DNA of 64,000 bases from [Clostridium] symbiosum (GTDB taxonomy: Bacteria; Bacillota; Clostridia; Lachnospirales; Lachnospiraceae): positions 2,970,001 to 3,034,000 of the forward strand of contig CP143946.1 in assembly GCA_036419695.1 (NCBI GenBank). The letters run 5' to 3'. The position numbers and the translations under genes were made by a program. Below the pieces are notes generated by a model. That model was given only the letters and a program-made list of their open reading frames with translations. It was not told where the DNA came from and ran no database searches. Shown in pieces: positions 1 to 8,949 of this stretch. Numbering within the stretch: position 1 is the stretch's first letter; each line of letters starts with the position of its first letter.

Positions 1-1808
1 CACCTGGCACTGCCCAGTGTTCCGGTTGTCGCGCCCGCACGCTTATTATTGTGGAAAACCCAGGCGGCCACTGCCCGCTCATTTTCATCGGTATAGGCTG
101 ACAGAGAGGTTTCACTGTGGACGGCAAAGAGCTGCGGGTCGGCCAGACCACCATTCCGGATTCTATAGAACAGAATATCCCGGTCCAGCAGCTTTGTCAA
201 CTGGTTGCATGTCACGGAAATCATCCCGGTCAGATCTTTTTCATTGCCGAGCGCCCGGTTTGTGTCAAACAGCACCTTGGTCCTGTAAGCCGTCTCGGCA
301 GCCTGGCGCGCCTGACGCTGAATCTTTACCGCCAGGGAACTGGTCAGAAATGCCGCTATAAACATAATCGGAAAGGTGGCAAGATACTTCGGATCATAGG
401 CGTTAAGTGTAAACCTGGGCGCCGTGAACAGAAAGTTAAAAAGCAGGACGCTGATCACGGAGCTTATCAAACTGTACAGGCGGTGTGATGTGACAACCGC
501 GGTCACCAGCACGCCGAGAATATAGATGGTTATAATATTGGCCTCGCTGAACTGAAGCAGATCAAACAGATAACTGACTGCCGTAGCGGCCGCCAGCACC
601 AGGAGGCTCTTTGCAAACTCCCCCATGGAAAACTTCTGCTTCTTTGAAAAATGATGCCTCGCCCGGTAAGACAGGGCAATCTGATCCGGAATAATATAGA
701 TGTCCAGATTAGGGGCCATCCTGGTAATTCTCTCGGTCAGCGGCGGCGGCCCCAGTAAAAAGCTGCGGCGCGTGCTGCTTCTGCCGAGTACAATTTTCGA
801 TACGCCGGACAGGCGGGCAAATTCGGATATCTGAAAAGCGATGTCCTCCCCGTATACAGTTTCAATCGCCGCCCCGAGCTGCTCCGCAAGGCGGGCGTTC
901 TGCCTGAGCCTCTCCTTATTTTCATCGGAGGAGGATGCAAAATCCGGCGTTTCCACGAACACGGCCGTGAAACTTCCCTTAAACGCCGCCGCCATCCTGG
1001 CCGCGGTGCGGATAATTTTCGCATTCGTCGGCGAACCCGACAGGCATACCAGGATATGCTCGTCGGCAAGGCTCCGGTTCACCCTCCCGCCCGCCTGCTC
1101 CGACATCCGGTTGACACGGTCCGCGCATCTGCGCAGCGCAATTTCCCTCAGGGCAACGAGATTTTCCACCGAAAAGAAATTTCCCAGCGCCTTTTCGGCC
1201 TGCTCTTTCCGGTAAATCTTGCCATCCTTCAGGCGTTCAATCAGTTCCCCCGGCTCAATATCCACAAGCTCCACCTGCTCCGCATTGTCAAATACAGAAT
1301 CCGGGATTCTCTCCCTTACCGTAATACCCGTGATGGAGGCGACGAGGTCATTGAGGCTCTCAATATGCTGGACATTGATTGTCGTATAGACGTCGATGCC
1401 GTTATTGAGCAGTTCTCTCACATCCTGGTACCGCTTCCGGTGGCGGCAGCCCTCCGCATTGGTATGCGCCAGCTCATCCACCAGAATCAGCTGCGGTTTT
1501 CTCGCTATGGCCGCGTCCAGGTCAAACTCCTGCAGCGTAATACCGCCGTGACGGATTTCTCTGGCGGGCAGAAGCTCCAGCCCGTTTAGCAGCCGGGCGG
1601 TCTGAGGGCGGGCATGTGGTTCCACGTAACCGGCCGCCACATCAATGCCGCGCCGCTTCGCCTCATGGGCGGCCTGTAACATCGCATATGTTTTGCCCAC
1701 CCCTGCTGCATATCCAAAAAATATTTTCAGGCAGCCTCTGCTCTTTGCCTCTTCTTCATTCTTAATTCGGCGTAAAAACTCCTCGGGGCTGCTTCTAGTC
1801 TCTTCCAT
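1..1808 (-). CDS. kdpD: KdpD osmosensitive K+ channel sensor histidine kinase, C-terminus beyond window
   Basis: N-terminal ~600 residues of KdpD, the membrane sensor kinase that controls the Kdp K+ pump. Translation from ATG at 1808 (preceded by an AGGTG ribosome site) gives the KdpD domain with Walker A GYAAGVGKT near residue 28 and Walker B-type LILVDELAHTN, then a Usp-like domain (LVCLSGSP), then four hydrophobic segments (e.g. SLLVLAAATAVSYLFDLL) and the start of the GAF region. The HisKA/ATPase part lies left of base 1. Known for the family: phosphorylates KdpE under K+ limitation. No kdpE is seen in the window; it may follow off the left edge. It is separated from kdpFABC by a MATE gene and a terminator, so it is probably transcribed separately. 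Confidence 0.95.
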   Translation of the reverse strand, partial: MEETRSSPEEFLRRIKNEEEAKSRGCLKIFFGYAAGVGKTYAMLQAAHEAKRRGIDVAAGYVEPHARPQTARLLNGLELLPAREIRHGGITLQEFDLDAAIARKPQLILVDELAHTNAEGCRHRKRYQDVRELLNNGIDVYTTINVQHIESLNDLVASITGITVRERIPDSVFDNAEQVELVDIEPGELIERLKDGKIYRKEQAEKALGNFFSVENLVALREIALRRCADRVNRMSEQAGGRVNRSLADEHILVCLSGSPTNAKIIRTAARMAAAFKGSFTAVFVETPDFASSSDENKERLRQNARLAEQLGAAIETVYGEDIAFQISEFARLSGVSKIVLGRSSTRRSFLLGPPPLTERITRMAPNLDIYIIPDQIALSYRARHHFSKKQKFSMGEFAKSLLVLAAATAVSYLFDLLQFSEANIITIYILGVLVTAVVTSHRLYSLISSVISVLLFNFLFTAPRFTLNAYDPKYLATFPIMFIAAFLTSSLAVKIQRQARQAAETAYRTKVLFDTNRALGNEKDLTGMISVTCNQLTKLLDRDILFYRIRNGGLADPQLFAVHSETSLSAYTDENERAVAAWVFHNNKRAGATTGTLGSAR

Positions 1809-1975
1809 AAAATCACCTCTGTCTGTGAGCGTATACCGTAACGGTTTCTTTCCATTCAATTTTTCATCCTAATCGGTTACAGTATATCAGACTATTTTTA
1901 AAAGACGTATAAGGAAATAAGCGGATGGTATTAAGATTGCATTAAGATTTACTCCCCTCGCCGCAGCTTCAGCAA

Positions 1976-2055
1976 CTATGTACCTCTGCGCGGCATACGC
2001 ATCTTCGCGGAGCGTTTTTTGATACATAGGACGTAATTTCCTATTTATCAAAAAA
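1976..2055. repeat. Palindromic intergenic element between kdpD and MATE gene
   Basis: Two overlapping inverted repeats are visible. CTATGTA (1976-1982) pairs with TACATAG (2023-2029), enclosing CTCTGCGCGG..CGCGGAG-type arms. A second stem pairs 2015-2031 (TTTTTTGATACATAGGA) with 2039-2055, with one mismatch. This is more structure than a simple terminator. It could be a dispersed intergenic repeat, but only one copy was seen in this window. Confidence 0.5.
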
Positions 2056-2089
2056 TCCCTCCGGGGATCCTATATCCACCGGAGGGATT
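2054..2089 (-). terminator. Rho-independent terminator of the MATE gene
   Basis: AATCCCTCCGG (2054-2064) pairs perfectly with CCGGAGGGATT (2079-2089); on the minus strand a run of T follows the stem. It lies just past the MATE stop codon and separates that gene from kdpD. Confidence 0.8.
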
Positions 2090-2122
2090 CATTCTCTCTC
2101 GCCGTCCCTTCCTCCGCTCTCC

Positions 2123-3463
2123 TTACTTCTGCTGAACCTGTCCGAAGGAACTTCCATACTTTTTATATACATAGATGTCAAAAATAATCATGCAGGTCCA
2201 TCCTAATGTCGTTCCTACGGCAACCGATTTCAAACCGATATCCGCAATCAGGCTGTAGGTCAGTATAATCCGGATCGGCATCTGGATTAGGGTACCCATA
2301 AGCGTAAATTTCAACTTTCCGATGCCCCTGAAATATCCCTGGAAACTGTATGTGATACCCGCCATAAAATAAAAACAGGCCATCGGGCGCAGATAGGCAA
2401 GACCGATTGCAATGGCATTCGTCTCGCTGGGTTTCAGGAAAATCTCAAACAGCGGCCGTCCGGCAAACAGAATGGCAAATGTGACAAAAACCGTATAGGT
2501 GACGGCTATCACCATTGTAATCTTAAATGCCTTCGGAATGCGGTCGTATTTCCTGCCGCCCTTGTTCTGGGCCGAAAAAGTGGTTACCGACGAAGCAAAA
2601 CTGCTCCCGGGCGCCAGCACATAGCTGTCTATGATGGATGCTGCGTTAAAGGCTGCAATGGCATCCACTCCCAGGGTATTGACCCCCGACTGAACCAGTA
2701 AGCGGCCAAGATAAAGCATGGTCTGCTGAAGCGCCGAAACCGAGCTGTAATTCACGGTGCTTTTCAAAAGCGGGAGATCAATCCGTATTTCCGAAGGTTT
2801 CAGGCACAGGGCAGGCACTTTCCTGTAGATATAAATAAGCAGCACCGCCGATGAAACCGCCTCCGAAATCACGGTGGCATAGGCCGCCCCCAGAACTCCC
2901 ATCTGAAGGTTCCTGACAAAATAGACATCCAGTAAAATATTAATTGCTGTGCTGAATATCAAAACATAGAGCGAAGTTTTCGAATCCCCGGTCGCCCGAA
3001 GGGCCGCCGCCAGGATATTATAAAGAAACGTAAAGATAAGTCCACCGGAAATCACCCTCAGATACCTTGCCGCCAAAGCGGAAATTTCCACCGGAGTCCG
3101 CGTGAGCCGTATGAAAAAATCACTTCCGGCGAAAAACAGCACCGTCAGTACAACGGTCAGAATCAGTCCGGCGCCAAGTGAGGTTGACAGCTCTTCCCTG
3201 AGCCTCTTATAATTCTTAGCGCCAAAATACTCCGCCATCAATATAGAAGCTCCCATCGTGATTCCGGCAATCATAAAAATCAGAATATTCATAATCGGCC
3301 CGGCCGCCCCAATCGCCGCCAGCGCCTCTTTCCCCTTAAACTGCCCCACCACAACGGAATCCACCGTGTGATAAAGCTGCTGTAACAAATCACTGAATAT
3401 AAGCGGCACCGAATACAGTAACAGGTGTTTCGTAATATTCCCTTCCGTCATATCCCGAGTCAT
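2123..3463 (-). CDS. MATE family multidrug/Na+ efflux protein
   Basis: A 446-residue MATE transporter (DinF/NorM/VmrA superfamily) expected in the cytoplasmic membrane, exporting organic cations or other drugs in exchange for Na+ or H+. The typical N-terminus TEGNITKHLLLYSVPLIFSDLLQ.. with QLYHTVDSVVVGQF is seen, with about 12 hydrophobic segments. The start chosen is ATG 3463 (MTRDMTEGN) with GAAGG eight bases upstream; an upstream ATG at 3499 lacks a good site. The gene sits between kdpC and kdpD in the same direction, an unusual place. The 125-bp gap to kdpC holds no obvious terminator, so kdp read-through is possible. Confidence 0.9.
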   Translation of the reverse strand: MTRDMTEGNITKHLLLYSVPLIFSDLLQQLYHTVDSVVVGQFKGKEALAAIGAAGPIMNILIFMIAGITMGASILMAEYFGAKNYKRLREELSTSLGAGLILTVVLTVLFFAGSDFFIRLTRTPVEISALAARYLRVISGGLIFTFLYNILAAALRATGDSKTSLYVLIFSTAINILLDVYFVRNLQMGVLGAAYATVISEAVSSAVLLIYIYRKVPALCLKPSEIRIDLPLLKSTVNYSSVSALQQTMLYLGRLLVQSGVNTLGVDAIAAFNAASIIDSYVLAPGSSFASSVTTFSAQNKGGRKYDRIPKAFKITMVIAVTYTVFVTFAILFAGRPLFEIFLKPSETNAIAIGLAYLRPMACFYFMAGITYSFQGYFRGIGKLKFTLMGTLIQMPIRIILTYSLIADIGLKSVAVGTTLGWTCMIIFDIYVYKKYGSSFGQVQQK

Positions 3464-3588
3464 CGCAAGACCTTCTTTCCCATTCGAATGCGATGACAAT
3501 TATATCCTCCGCCGCACCGTGTGTCAATTAGATATCATCGAAAAGAAATAGGTCATAAACAGAATGGAAATTCACATCGGCCCTGCCC

Positions 3589-4221
3589 TTATTTTCCCAT
3601 CCTCTCCGCTATTTCCAGATTACACCCCAGCACGTTTACTTTCTCCTCTCCGAATATCCCCAGGACCTTTTCCTCGGTGTTGTTTTCGATAATCTGATAC
3701 AGCTCTTCCTCCGAAAGGCCCGATGCTTTCGAAACCGCTCCCACCTGCACCTTTGCGCCCTGGACCGTAATGTGGGGATCCAGACCGGACCCGGAGGCCG
3801 TCAAGAGGTCTGCGGGAATGTCCTCCTGTCCGACACCGGGATGGGACTCCATAAACGTTTCCAGATCCGCCTCCACCCGTGTTTTTAAATCGGGATTGGA
3901 ATTTCCATAGTTGAACGACCCGGAGGCAACTCCGCCGTAGCTTTTGTCCTCCTTTTCCTCTGTTGTGTAACAGTTATAGCCGACGGAAGAAATACGGCCG
4001 TGAAAAAACCAGGGTTCTTCAAACTGCTGCCCCACATACTTTGAGCCGACCGTGCGCTCCTCACCGCCGATGACGGCCTTAATCAGGCTGCCGTTTGCCT
4101 GAACCGGGAACATGGCCTGGCCTGCCAGGGTCAGGGCCGCCGGATAAACAACCGTGCAGAGCGCCCCCAGTACGATTGTACATACCACCGCTTTTCTTAA
4201 ATAGGTAAAAAATAATTTCAT
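3589..4221 (-). CDS. kdpC: K+-transporting ATPase subunit C
   Basis: KdpC, 210 residues, the accessory single-span subunit of the KdpFABC K+ pump that stabilises the complex and aids ATP binding by KdpB. An N-terminal membrane helix (about residues 8-32) is followed by the family signatures NGSLI, GSKYVGQQF, PWFFHGR and the C-terminal SGSGLDPHI region. AGGAGG precedes the ATG. It is the last gene of the kdp operon, 60 bp after kdpB. Confidence 0.97.
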   Translation of the reverse strand: MKLFFTYLRKAVVCTIVLGALCTVVYPAALTLAGQAMFPVQANGSLIKAVIGGEERTVGSKYVGQQFEEPWFFHGRISSVGYNCYTTEEKEDKSYGGVASGSFNYGNSNPDLKTRVEADLETFMESHPGVGQEDIPADLLTASGSGLDPHITVQGAKVQVGAVSKASGLSEEELYQIIENNTEEKVLGIFGEEKVNVLGCNLEIAERMGK

Positions 4222-4281
4222 ATTTGTCTCCTCCTGTTATAATCCGTTACTGTTCACACCGCATTGCGCTGTGAACAATAA

Positions 4282-6366
4282 CTATAATCCCAATATGGCA
4301 AGCAGCGGAGCCACTATCATATCAATCAGCTTGATACCGATAAACGGCACCGCCACGCCTCCGATTCCATAGATACCCATGTTCTTCAGAAGCATTTTCT
4401 CCGAGCGCATCGGTTTATATTTCACGCCCCGCATCGCGATGGGAATCAGCCCCGGAATGACGATGGCATTAAAGATAAGAGCCGATAGGATGGCGCTGTA
4501 AGGCGTTGTCAGCTTCATGATGTTCAGCATATTCATCTGGGGAATCACAAGCTGGAACATGGCCGGAATGATGGCAAAATACTTGGCAATGTCGTTCGCA
4601 ATTGAAAATGTGGTAAGCGAGCCCCGGGTAATCAGAAGCTGTTTTCCAATCTCCACCACCTCCAGAATCTTGGTCGGATCGGAATCCAGGTCCACCATGT
4701 TGGCCGCCTCTTTGGCCGCCTGGGTGCCGGAGTTCATGGCAATTCCCACATCCGCCTGGGCCAGGGCCGGCGCGTCATTGGTGCCGTCTCCCGTCATTGC
4801 CACAATTTTACCCTGGGCCTGTTCTTTTTTGATCTCGGTAATCTTGTCTTCCGGCTTACACTCCGCGATAAAACCGTCCACTCCGGCCTCCCTTGCGATT
4901 GTCGCCGCCGTCAGCGGATTATCACCGGTACACATAATCGTTTTGATTCCAATCTCCCTGAGTCTGGCAAACCGCTCCACCAGCCCCGGCTTCACTGTGT
5001 CTTTCAAATAAATCACTCCGTAAATCCGGTTGTCCACGCAGACCGTCAGAGGCGTACCTCCCAGTTTCGATATACTCTCCACGATTCCACCCAGATCCGG
5101 CGGCACCGCGCCTCCCCTGTCTGTTACAAACTCCCTGACGGCCTCGCCCGCTCCCTTTCTCAGTTTCACGCCGTTCTCTAAATCCACGCCCGACATTTTC
5201 GTCTGGGCGGTAAATTCGATGAAGTTCATCTTTTCACCGTTATTTTTGTCCGTCTTAGCACCCATCTTCCGCCCCAGTTCCACGATGGATTTCCCCTCCG
5301 GCGTATCGTCCTCCAGGGAGGCCAGAACGGAGAAGTCCATCAGTTCCTGTTTGGAAACACCCGAGACCGGGTAGAAATCGGCTGCAAGCCTGTTTCCAAA
5401 GGTGATTGTTCCCGTTTTATCAAGAATCATCGTGTCCACGTCGCCGCAGGCCTCCACCGCCTTGCCCGACATGGCAATGACGTTAAAACGCGTCACACGG
5501 TCCATACCCGCAATGCCGATGGCCGACAAAAGGCCGCCGATCGTGGTGGGAATCAGACACACCATCAGTGCAATCAAGGTAGCCACCGGAATGTGGACCC
5601 CAGAGTAAACGGCGAAAGGATAGAGGGCCACGATGACAAACAGGAAAATGATTGTAAGACCGACTAAAAGTGTATTGAGAGCCATCTCATTCGGCGTTTT
5701 CTGCCTGGACGCCCCTTCTACCAGGGAAATCATCTTATCCAGAAAGGACTCTCCCGGCTCCGCAGCAATCCTTATTTTAAGCCAGTCCGAAACCACGGTC
5801 GTGCCGCCGGTAACGGAAGAAAAATCCCCTCCCGATTCGCGGGTGACGGGGGCCGACTCACCGGTTATCGCCGATTCATCCACCGAGGCAATCCCCTCTA
5901 TCACTTCGCCGTCGTTGGGGATCAGTTCGTTCATCCTCACCATCACCACATCGCCCTTTTTAAGCTCCGAGGCAGAAACATTCCTCTCGGAACCGTCCGG
6001 CAGAATGAGGTGGGCGGTGGTGTCCTTCTTTGTCTTTTTAAGCGTTTCCGCCTGGGCCTTACCGCGCCCCTCGGCCACCGATTCCGCAAAGTTGGCAAAT
6101 AATACGGTGATGAAAAGAATCAGCGTTACGAATACGTTGTAAATTCGGAGCGTTCCCGCGGAAAGTCCTCCGGAATGAGCCACATCCCCGAAGAGGTTGG
6201 GCATAAAACACAGTAAAAGCGTTATGAGAAATCCCGTTTCCACCACAAACATGACCGGGTTTTTCATCATATACCTGGGATCCAGCTTTTGAAATGCTCC
6301 TGCGACCGAGCTTTTTAATATCTCTTTTGTAATGAATTTTGTAGTCTGCTGTTTTACTTTCGACAT
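4282..6366 (-). CDS. kdpB: K+-transporting P-type ATPase subunit B
   Basis: KdpB, 694 residues, the catalytic P-type ATPase subunit that drives K+ uptake. Visible motifs: TGES at about 168-171 (the actuator loop whose Ser is a known inhibitory phosphorylation site in E. coli KdpB), phosphorylation motif DKTGT with Asp about 316, ATP-binding KGA region (LRKGAGEAV), and hinge GDGTNDAPAL. About seven membrane segments. The ATG at 6366 follows AGGAGG; the codon before it in frame is TTG. Second-to-last gene of kdpFABC. Confidence 0.98.
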   Translation of the reverse strand: MSKVKQQTTKFITKEILKSSVAGAFQKLDPRYMMKNPVMFVVETGFLITLLLCFMPNLFGDVAHSGGLSAGTLRIYNVFVTLILFITVLFANFAESVAEGRGKAQAETLKKTKKDTTAHLILPDGSERNVSASELKKGDVVMVRMNELIPNDGEVIEGIASVDESAITGESAPVTRESGGDFSSVTGGTTVVSDWLKIRIAAEPGESFLDKMISLVEGASRQKTPNEMALNTLLVGLTIIFLFVIVALYPFAVYSGVHIPVATLIALMVCLIPTTIGGLLSAIGIAGMDRVTRFNVIAMSGKAVEACGDVDTMILDKTGTITFGNRLAADFYPVSGVSKQELMDFSVLASLEDDTPEGKSIVELGRKMGAKTDKNNGEKMNFIEFTAQTKMSGVDLENGVKLRKGAGEAVREFVTDRGGAVPPDLGGIVESISKLGGTPLTVCVDNRIYGVIYLKDTVKPGLVERFARLREIGIKTIMCTGDNPLTAATIAREAGVDGFIAECKPEDKITEIKKEQAQGKIVAMTGDGTNDAPALAQADVGIAMNSGTQAAKEAANMVDLDSDPTKILEVVEIGKQLLITRGSLTTFSIANDIAKYFAIIPAMFQLVIPQMNMLNIMKLTTPYSAILSALIFNAIVIPGLIPIAMRGVKYKPMRSEKMLLKNMGIYGIGGVAVPFIGIKLIDMIVAPLLAILGL

Positions 6367-6415
6367 CAAATCCTGCCTCCTAATCTAAGTTCCTGTGTAT
6401 GACAATGTATGAAAT

Positions 6416-8128
6416 TTACATGAGTCCCGGAAACCATATTGTCAGATGCTCCGCAATGGGGCCCAGCGCAAGCGCCGGGAAGAATGTAAGCGCCGCAAAT
6501 ATATACACGATAAATACGAGAATCATTGTAAATACCGCATTATCCGTCCTGAGCGTCCCGACCGTTTCGTTGACTCTGCGTTTTGCAAGGATACTTCCGG
6601 CAATTGCAAGCTGCAGGATGATTGCCGGAAATCGGCCAAAATACATCGCAAGCCCTGTCGTAACATTCCAGAAAACGGAATTGTCCGAAAGTCCCTCAAA
6701 CCCGGAACCGTTATTCGCCGCCGAGGAGCTGTACTCGTAAAGCACCTGGGACAGTCCGTGAAATCCCGGATTGGTGATCCCCGCCAGTCCTCCCGCCGTC
6801 GATACGGCCAAAGCCGAAAAACCGAGAATCAGGAGCGGATGGATAATGAGGCAGACCGCCACCAGTTTCATTTCCCTTCCTTCAATCTTCTTACCCAGAT
6901 ATTCCGGCGTGCGTCCTATCATCAGTCCGCAGATAAAGACCGCTAATATCACGTACATCACCATGTTCATCAGGCCCACCCCCTTGCCTCCGAACACACA
7001 GTTTAACATCATATGTAACAGGGGCACCAGGCCGCCCAACGGTGTCAGGCTGTCGTGCATATTGTTGACCGTACCGGTGGTAAACGAGGTCGTCGTCGTG
7101 GTAAACAGGGCCGACTGGGCTATGCCGAACCGCACCTCTTTTCCCTCGTAGGAGCCGAGGCTCTGATCGAGGCCCACACTTTGAAGCACCGGGTTACCGG
7201 CCAGTTCCGCCCTGTAGCAGAGCGTAAGCCCGATGACGAAGATGATTGCCATAGCGGCGAAAACCGTCCTTCCCTGGCTTCCAAAGAAAATCTTTTTCCC
7301 ATCATTTTTCCGTCTGTCCGCAATCATATTTCCAAAGGCAATGACGCAGGCTCCCGGCAGGATCATCATGGAGTAAAGCTCACAGAGATTGGTGATAATC
7401 GTCGGATTTTCGAGCGGCGTCGATGAATTGGCGCCCAGGAAACCGCCTCCGTTCGTCCCAACATGTTTGATAGATTCAAGGGCCGCGATGGGACCGGTGG
7501 CGATATCCTGCCATTTGCCTTCCAGCGTCTGCACCGTAAAATTGGACTGGAAATTCTGCGGCGTTCCCTGCCAGATTAAGAGCATTCCCACGATAAATGA
7601 GATGGGAATTAAAATTCTCGTTGTATTTCTTACCATATCCTCATAGAAATTGCCCATCGGCCTTCCCGACATGCCCCGGCAGAAGGCCATGCATGCCGCG
7701 TAACCCGTGGCCGCCGACGTAAACATCATAAAGACAATCACGGCCATCTGGCTTAAATAAGACAGACCGGATTCCCCGGAATAATGCTGCAGGTTCGTAT
7801 TGGTCATAAATGATATGATCGTGTTGTAGGACAGTGTCGCCTCCATCCCGTCTATCCCGTTCGGATTCAGGAACAGAATTCCCTGGAGCCTTAATATCAG
7901 ATAGCCGGCCGCTATCATGACCGCATTTGTCATGAGCAGGTTAAGCGCATAGACCTGCCAGCTCATTTCTTCCCTGCCAAGCCCGCAGATCCTGTAAATC
8001 AGGTTGTCAACTCTGTCAAAAACGGGATCTGCAAACGTCCTCTGCTTTGTCGCAACATGGTACAGGTAAATTCCAACCGGAACCACAAGCGCCATATATA
8101 GGAGCAGTGTCATTATTATCTGAAACAT
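6416..8128 (-). CDS. kdpA: K+-transporting ATPase subunit A
   Basis: KdpA, 570 residues, the channel-like K+-translocating subunit of the Kdp complex (SKT superfamily). The four selectivity-filter loops are readable: TNTNLQHYSG, GTNGGGFLGAN, TTGTVNNMHDS and ANNGSGFEGLS. Ten or more membrane spans. Of two nearby ATGs, 8128 (MFQIIMTLLLY) is preferred because AGGAGG lies eight bases upstream; the first ATG at 8134 is only two bases from it. Followed by kdpB after 49 bp. Confidence 0.98.
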   Translation of the reverse strand: MFQIIMTLLLYMALVVPVGIYLYHVATKQRTFADPVFDRVDNLIYRICGLGREEMSWQVYALNLLMTNAVMIAAGYLILRLQGILFLNPNGIDGMEATLSYNTIISFMTNTNLQHYSGESGLSYLSQMAVIVFMMFTSAATGYAACMAFCRGMSGRPMGNFYEDMVRNTTRILIPISFIVGMLLIWQGTPQNFQSNFTVQTLEGKWQDIATGPIAALESIKHVGTNGGGFLGANSSTPLENPTIITNLCELYSMMILPGACVIAFGNMIADRRKNDGKKIFFGSQGRTVFAAMAIIFVIGLTLCYRAELAGNPVLQSVGLDQSLGSYEGKEVRFGIAQSALFTTTTTSFTTGTVNNMHDSLTPLGGLVPLLHMMLNCVFGGKGVGLMNMVMYVILAVFICGLMIGRTPEYLGKKIEGREMKLVAVCLIIHPLLILGFSALAVSTAGGLAGITNPGFHGLSQVLYEYSSSAANNGSGFEGLSDNSVFWNVTTGLAMYFGRFPAIILQLAIAGSILAKRRVNETVGTLRTDNAVFTMILVFIVYIFAALTFFPALALGPIAEHLTIWFPGLM

Positions 8129-8156
8129 TTTCATTTCCTCCTGTCACACTTCCGTA

Positions 8157-8234
8157 TTAAAGTTTTTCGGGATATACGAGCGCATAAACCAGATATGCGG
8201 CAATCCCCGCGATAATCAATCCTAAAAATACCAT
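8157..8234 (-). CDS. kdpF: K+-transporting ATPase subunit F, 25 residues
   Basis: A 25-codon gene reading MVFLGLIIAG..YPEKL, a single membrane helix ending in the classic KdpF tail YALVYPEKL. KdpF stabilises the Kdp complex. GGAG lies upstream of the ATG, and the gene starts one base after the stop of the small gene before it, so translation is probably coupled. kdpA begins 28 bases downstream. Confidence 0.93.
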   Translation of the reverse strand: MVFLGLIIAGIAAYLVYALVYPEKL

Positions 8235-8235
8235 A

Positions 8236-8367
8236 TCATTTTCTCCTTTTTTTACTTTGGACCGTTTTATTCCCGTCCTGTTCCACCTGTGAACCGCACC
8301 AGTCGATGAACCGTTTCATAAGAAAACAACTTCCTAAAATGATGCCTGCCATACAGAGATCCATCAT
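8236..8367 (-). CDS. Small membrane protein preceding kdpF, 43 residues
   Basis: A 43-codon open frame with a strong AGGAGG about seven bases before tandem ATGs, ending TGA one base before the kdpF start. The product begins MMDLCMAGIILGSCFLM, a single hydrophobic helix, then KRFIDWCGSQVEQD and a basic tail (KKRRK). Many bacterial kdp operons carry an unnamed one-helix protein at this place (general knowledge; not checked by search). Likely a Kdp-associated micropeptide. Reading, spacing and coupling are seen directly; the role is inferred. Confidence 0.72.
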   Translation of the reverse strand: MMDLCMAGIILGSCFLMKRFIDWCGSQVEQDGNKTVQSKKRRK

Positions 8368-8500
8368 ATCTCTTCCTCCTTTTGCTGCCGGTACGGCAAT
8401 CACGGATTCCGCACCGGATTGATAGTTCAGATTCTAGCATCTGCTTTATAAAAATAGTGTTAGTCCGAATGCGGTTCACATTAAGATTCTATAAATGTGC

Positions 8501-8695
8501 TTATGTCCATCCGAGCAGCAGGGCGGCCGGTATCATCACAGCCGATGTCACGGCAAAAACCGTAACCAGGATAAAAAGCGGAATTCCAATCAGCGCCCCG
8601 GCGGCAAACAGGCAGGGATGCAAACGGGCGGACCTCATAACCGCGTCGTCCAATCTAAGTCCAATATTTTGAAATATGCGAATCATACATACCAT
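8501..8695 (-). CDS. Small two-helix membrane protein upstream of kdp
   Basis: A 64-residue product (MVCMIRIFQNIGLRLDD..) from ATG 8695 with AGGAGG seven bases upstream. An amphipathic N-terminus is followed by a long hydrophobic C-terminal half (LFAAGALIGIPLFILVTVFAV..) that can form one long or two short membrane helices. It is in the same direction as kdp, 133 bp before the small pre-kdpF gene. I do not recognise the family. It could be the first gene of the kdp transcript. Confidence 0.6.
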   Translation of the reverse strand: MVCMIRIFQNIGLRLDDAVMRSARLHPCLFAAGALIGIPLFILVTVFAVTSAVMIPAALLLGWT

Positions 8696-8823
8696 AATCC
8701 ATTCCTCCTTACACCTTGATCCTATCACCCGTTCTGTTAAATCTGTAAAAATGAATCGGAGATGAAAATTAAGATATTATAAATAGAATACGGCGTTTAT
8801 GGTAACCGATTTCTTTACCAATG

Positions 8824-8852
8824 TTGTATCCGTCCTTTTTGTTTTGTATAAT
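8824..8852 (+). promoter_or_regulatory. Promoter of the ArsR-type gene
   Basis: TTGTAT (8824-8829), 17 bases, TATAAT (8847-8852). An imperfect dyad GGTTAATGAACGTTAAC starts right after the -10 box and could be the autoregulatory ArsR operator. Confidence 0.65.
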
Positions 8853-8949
8853 GGTTAATGAACGTTAACAATAAGAGGGGTTCATACCTTTGCTCTGCAC
8901 GGAGCAAAAAGACCTGCTGCCCATCAGGCGGATGAAATGGAGTGTGATT

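Noticed and set aside
8267..8479. 70-codon minus-strand frame over the kdp leader
   Set aside because: Arg-rich, no ribosome site, overlaps the well-supported 43-codon gene in another frame.
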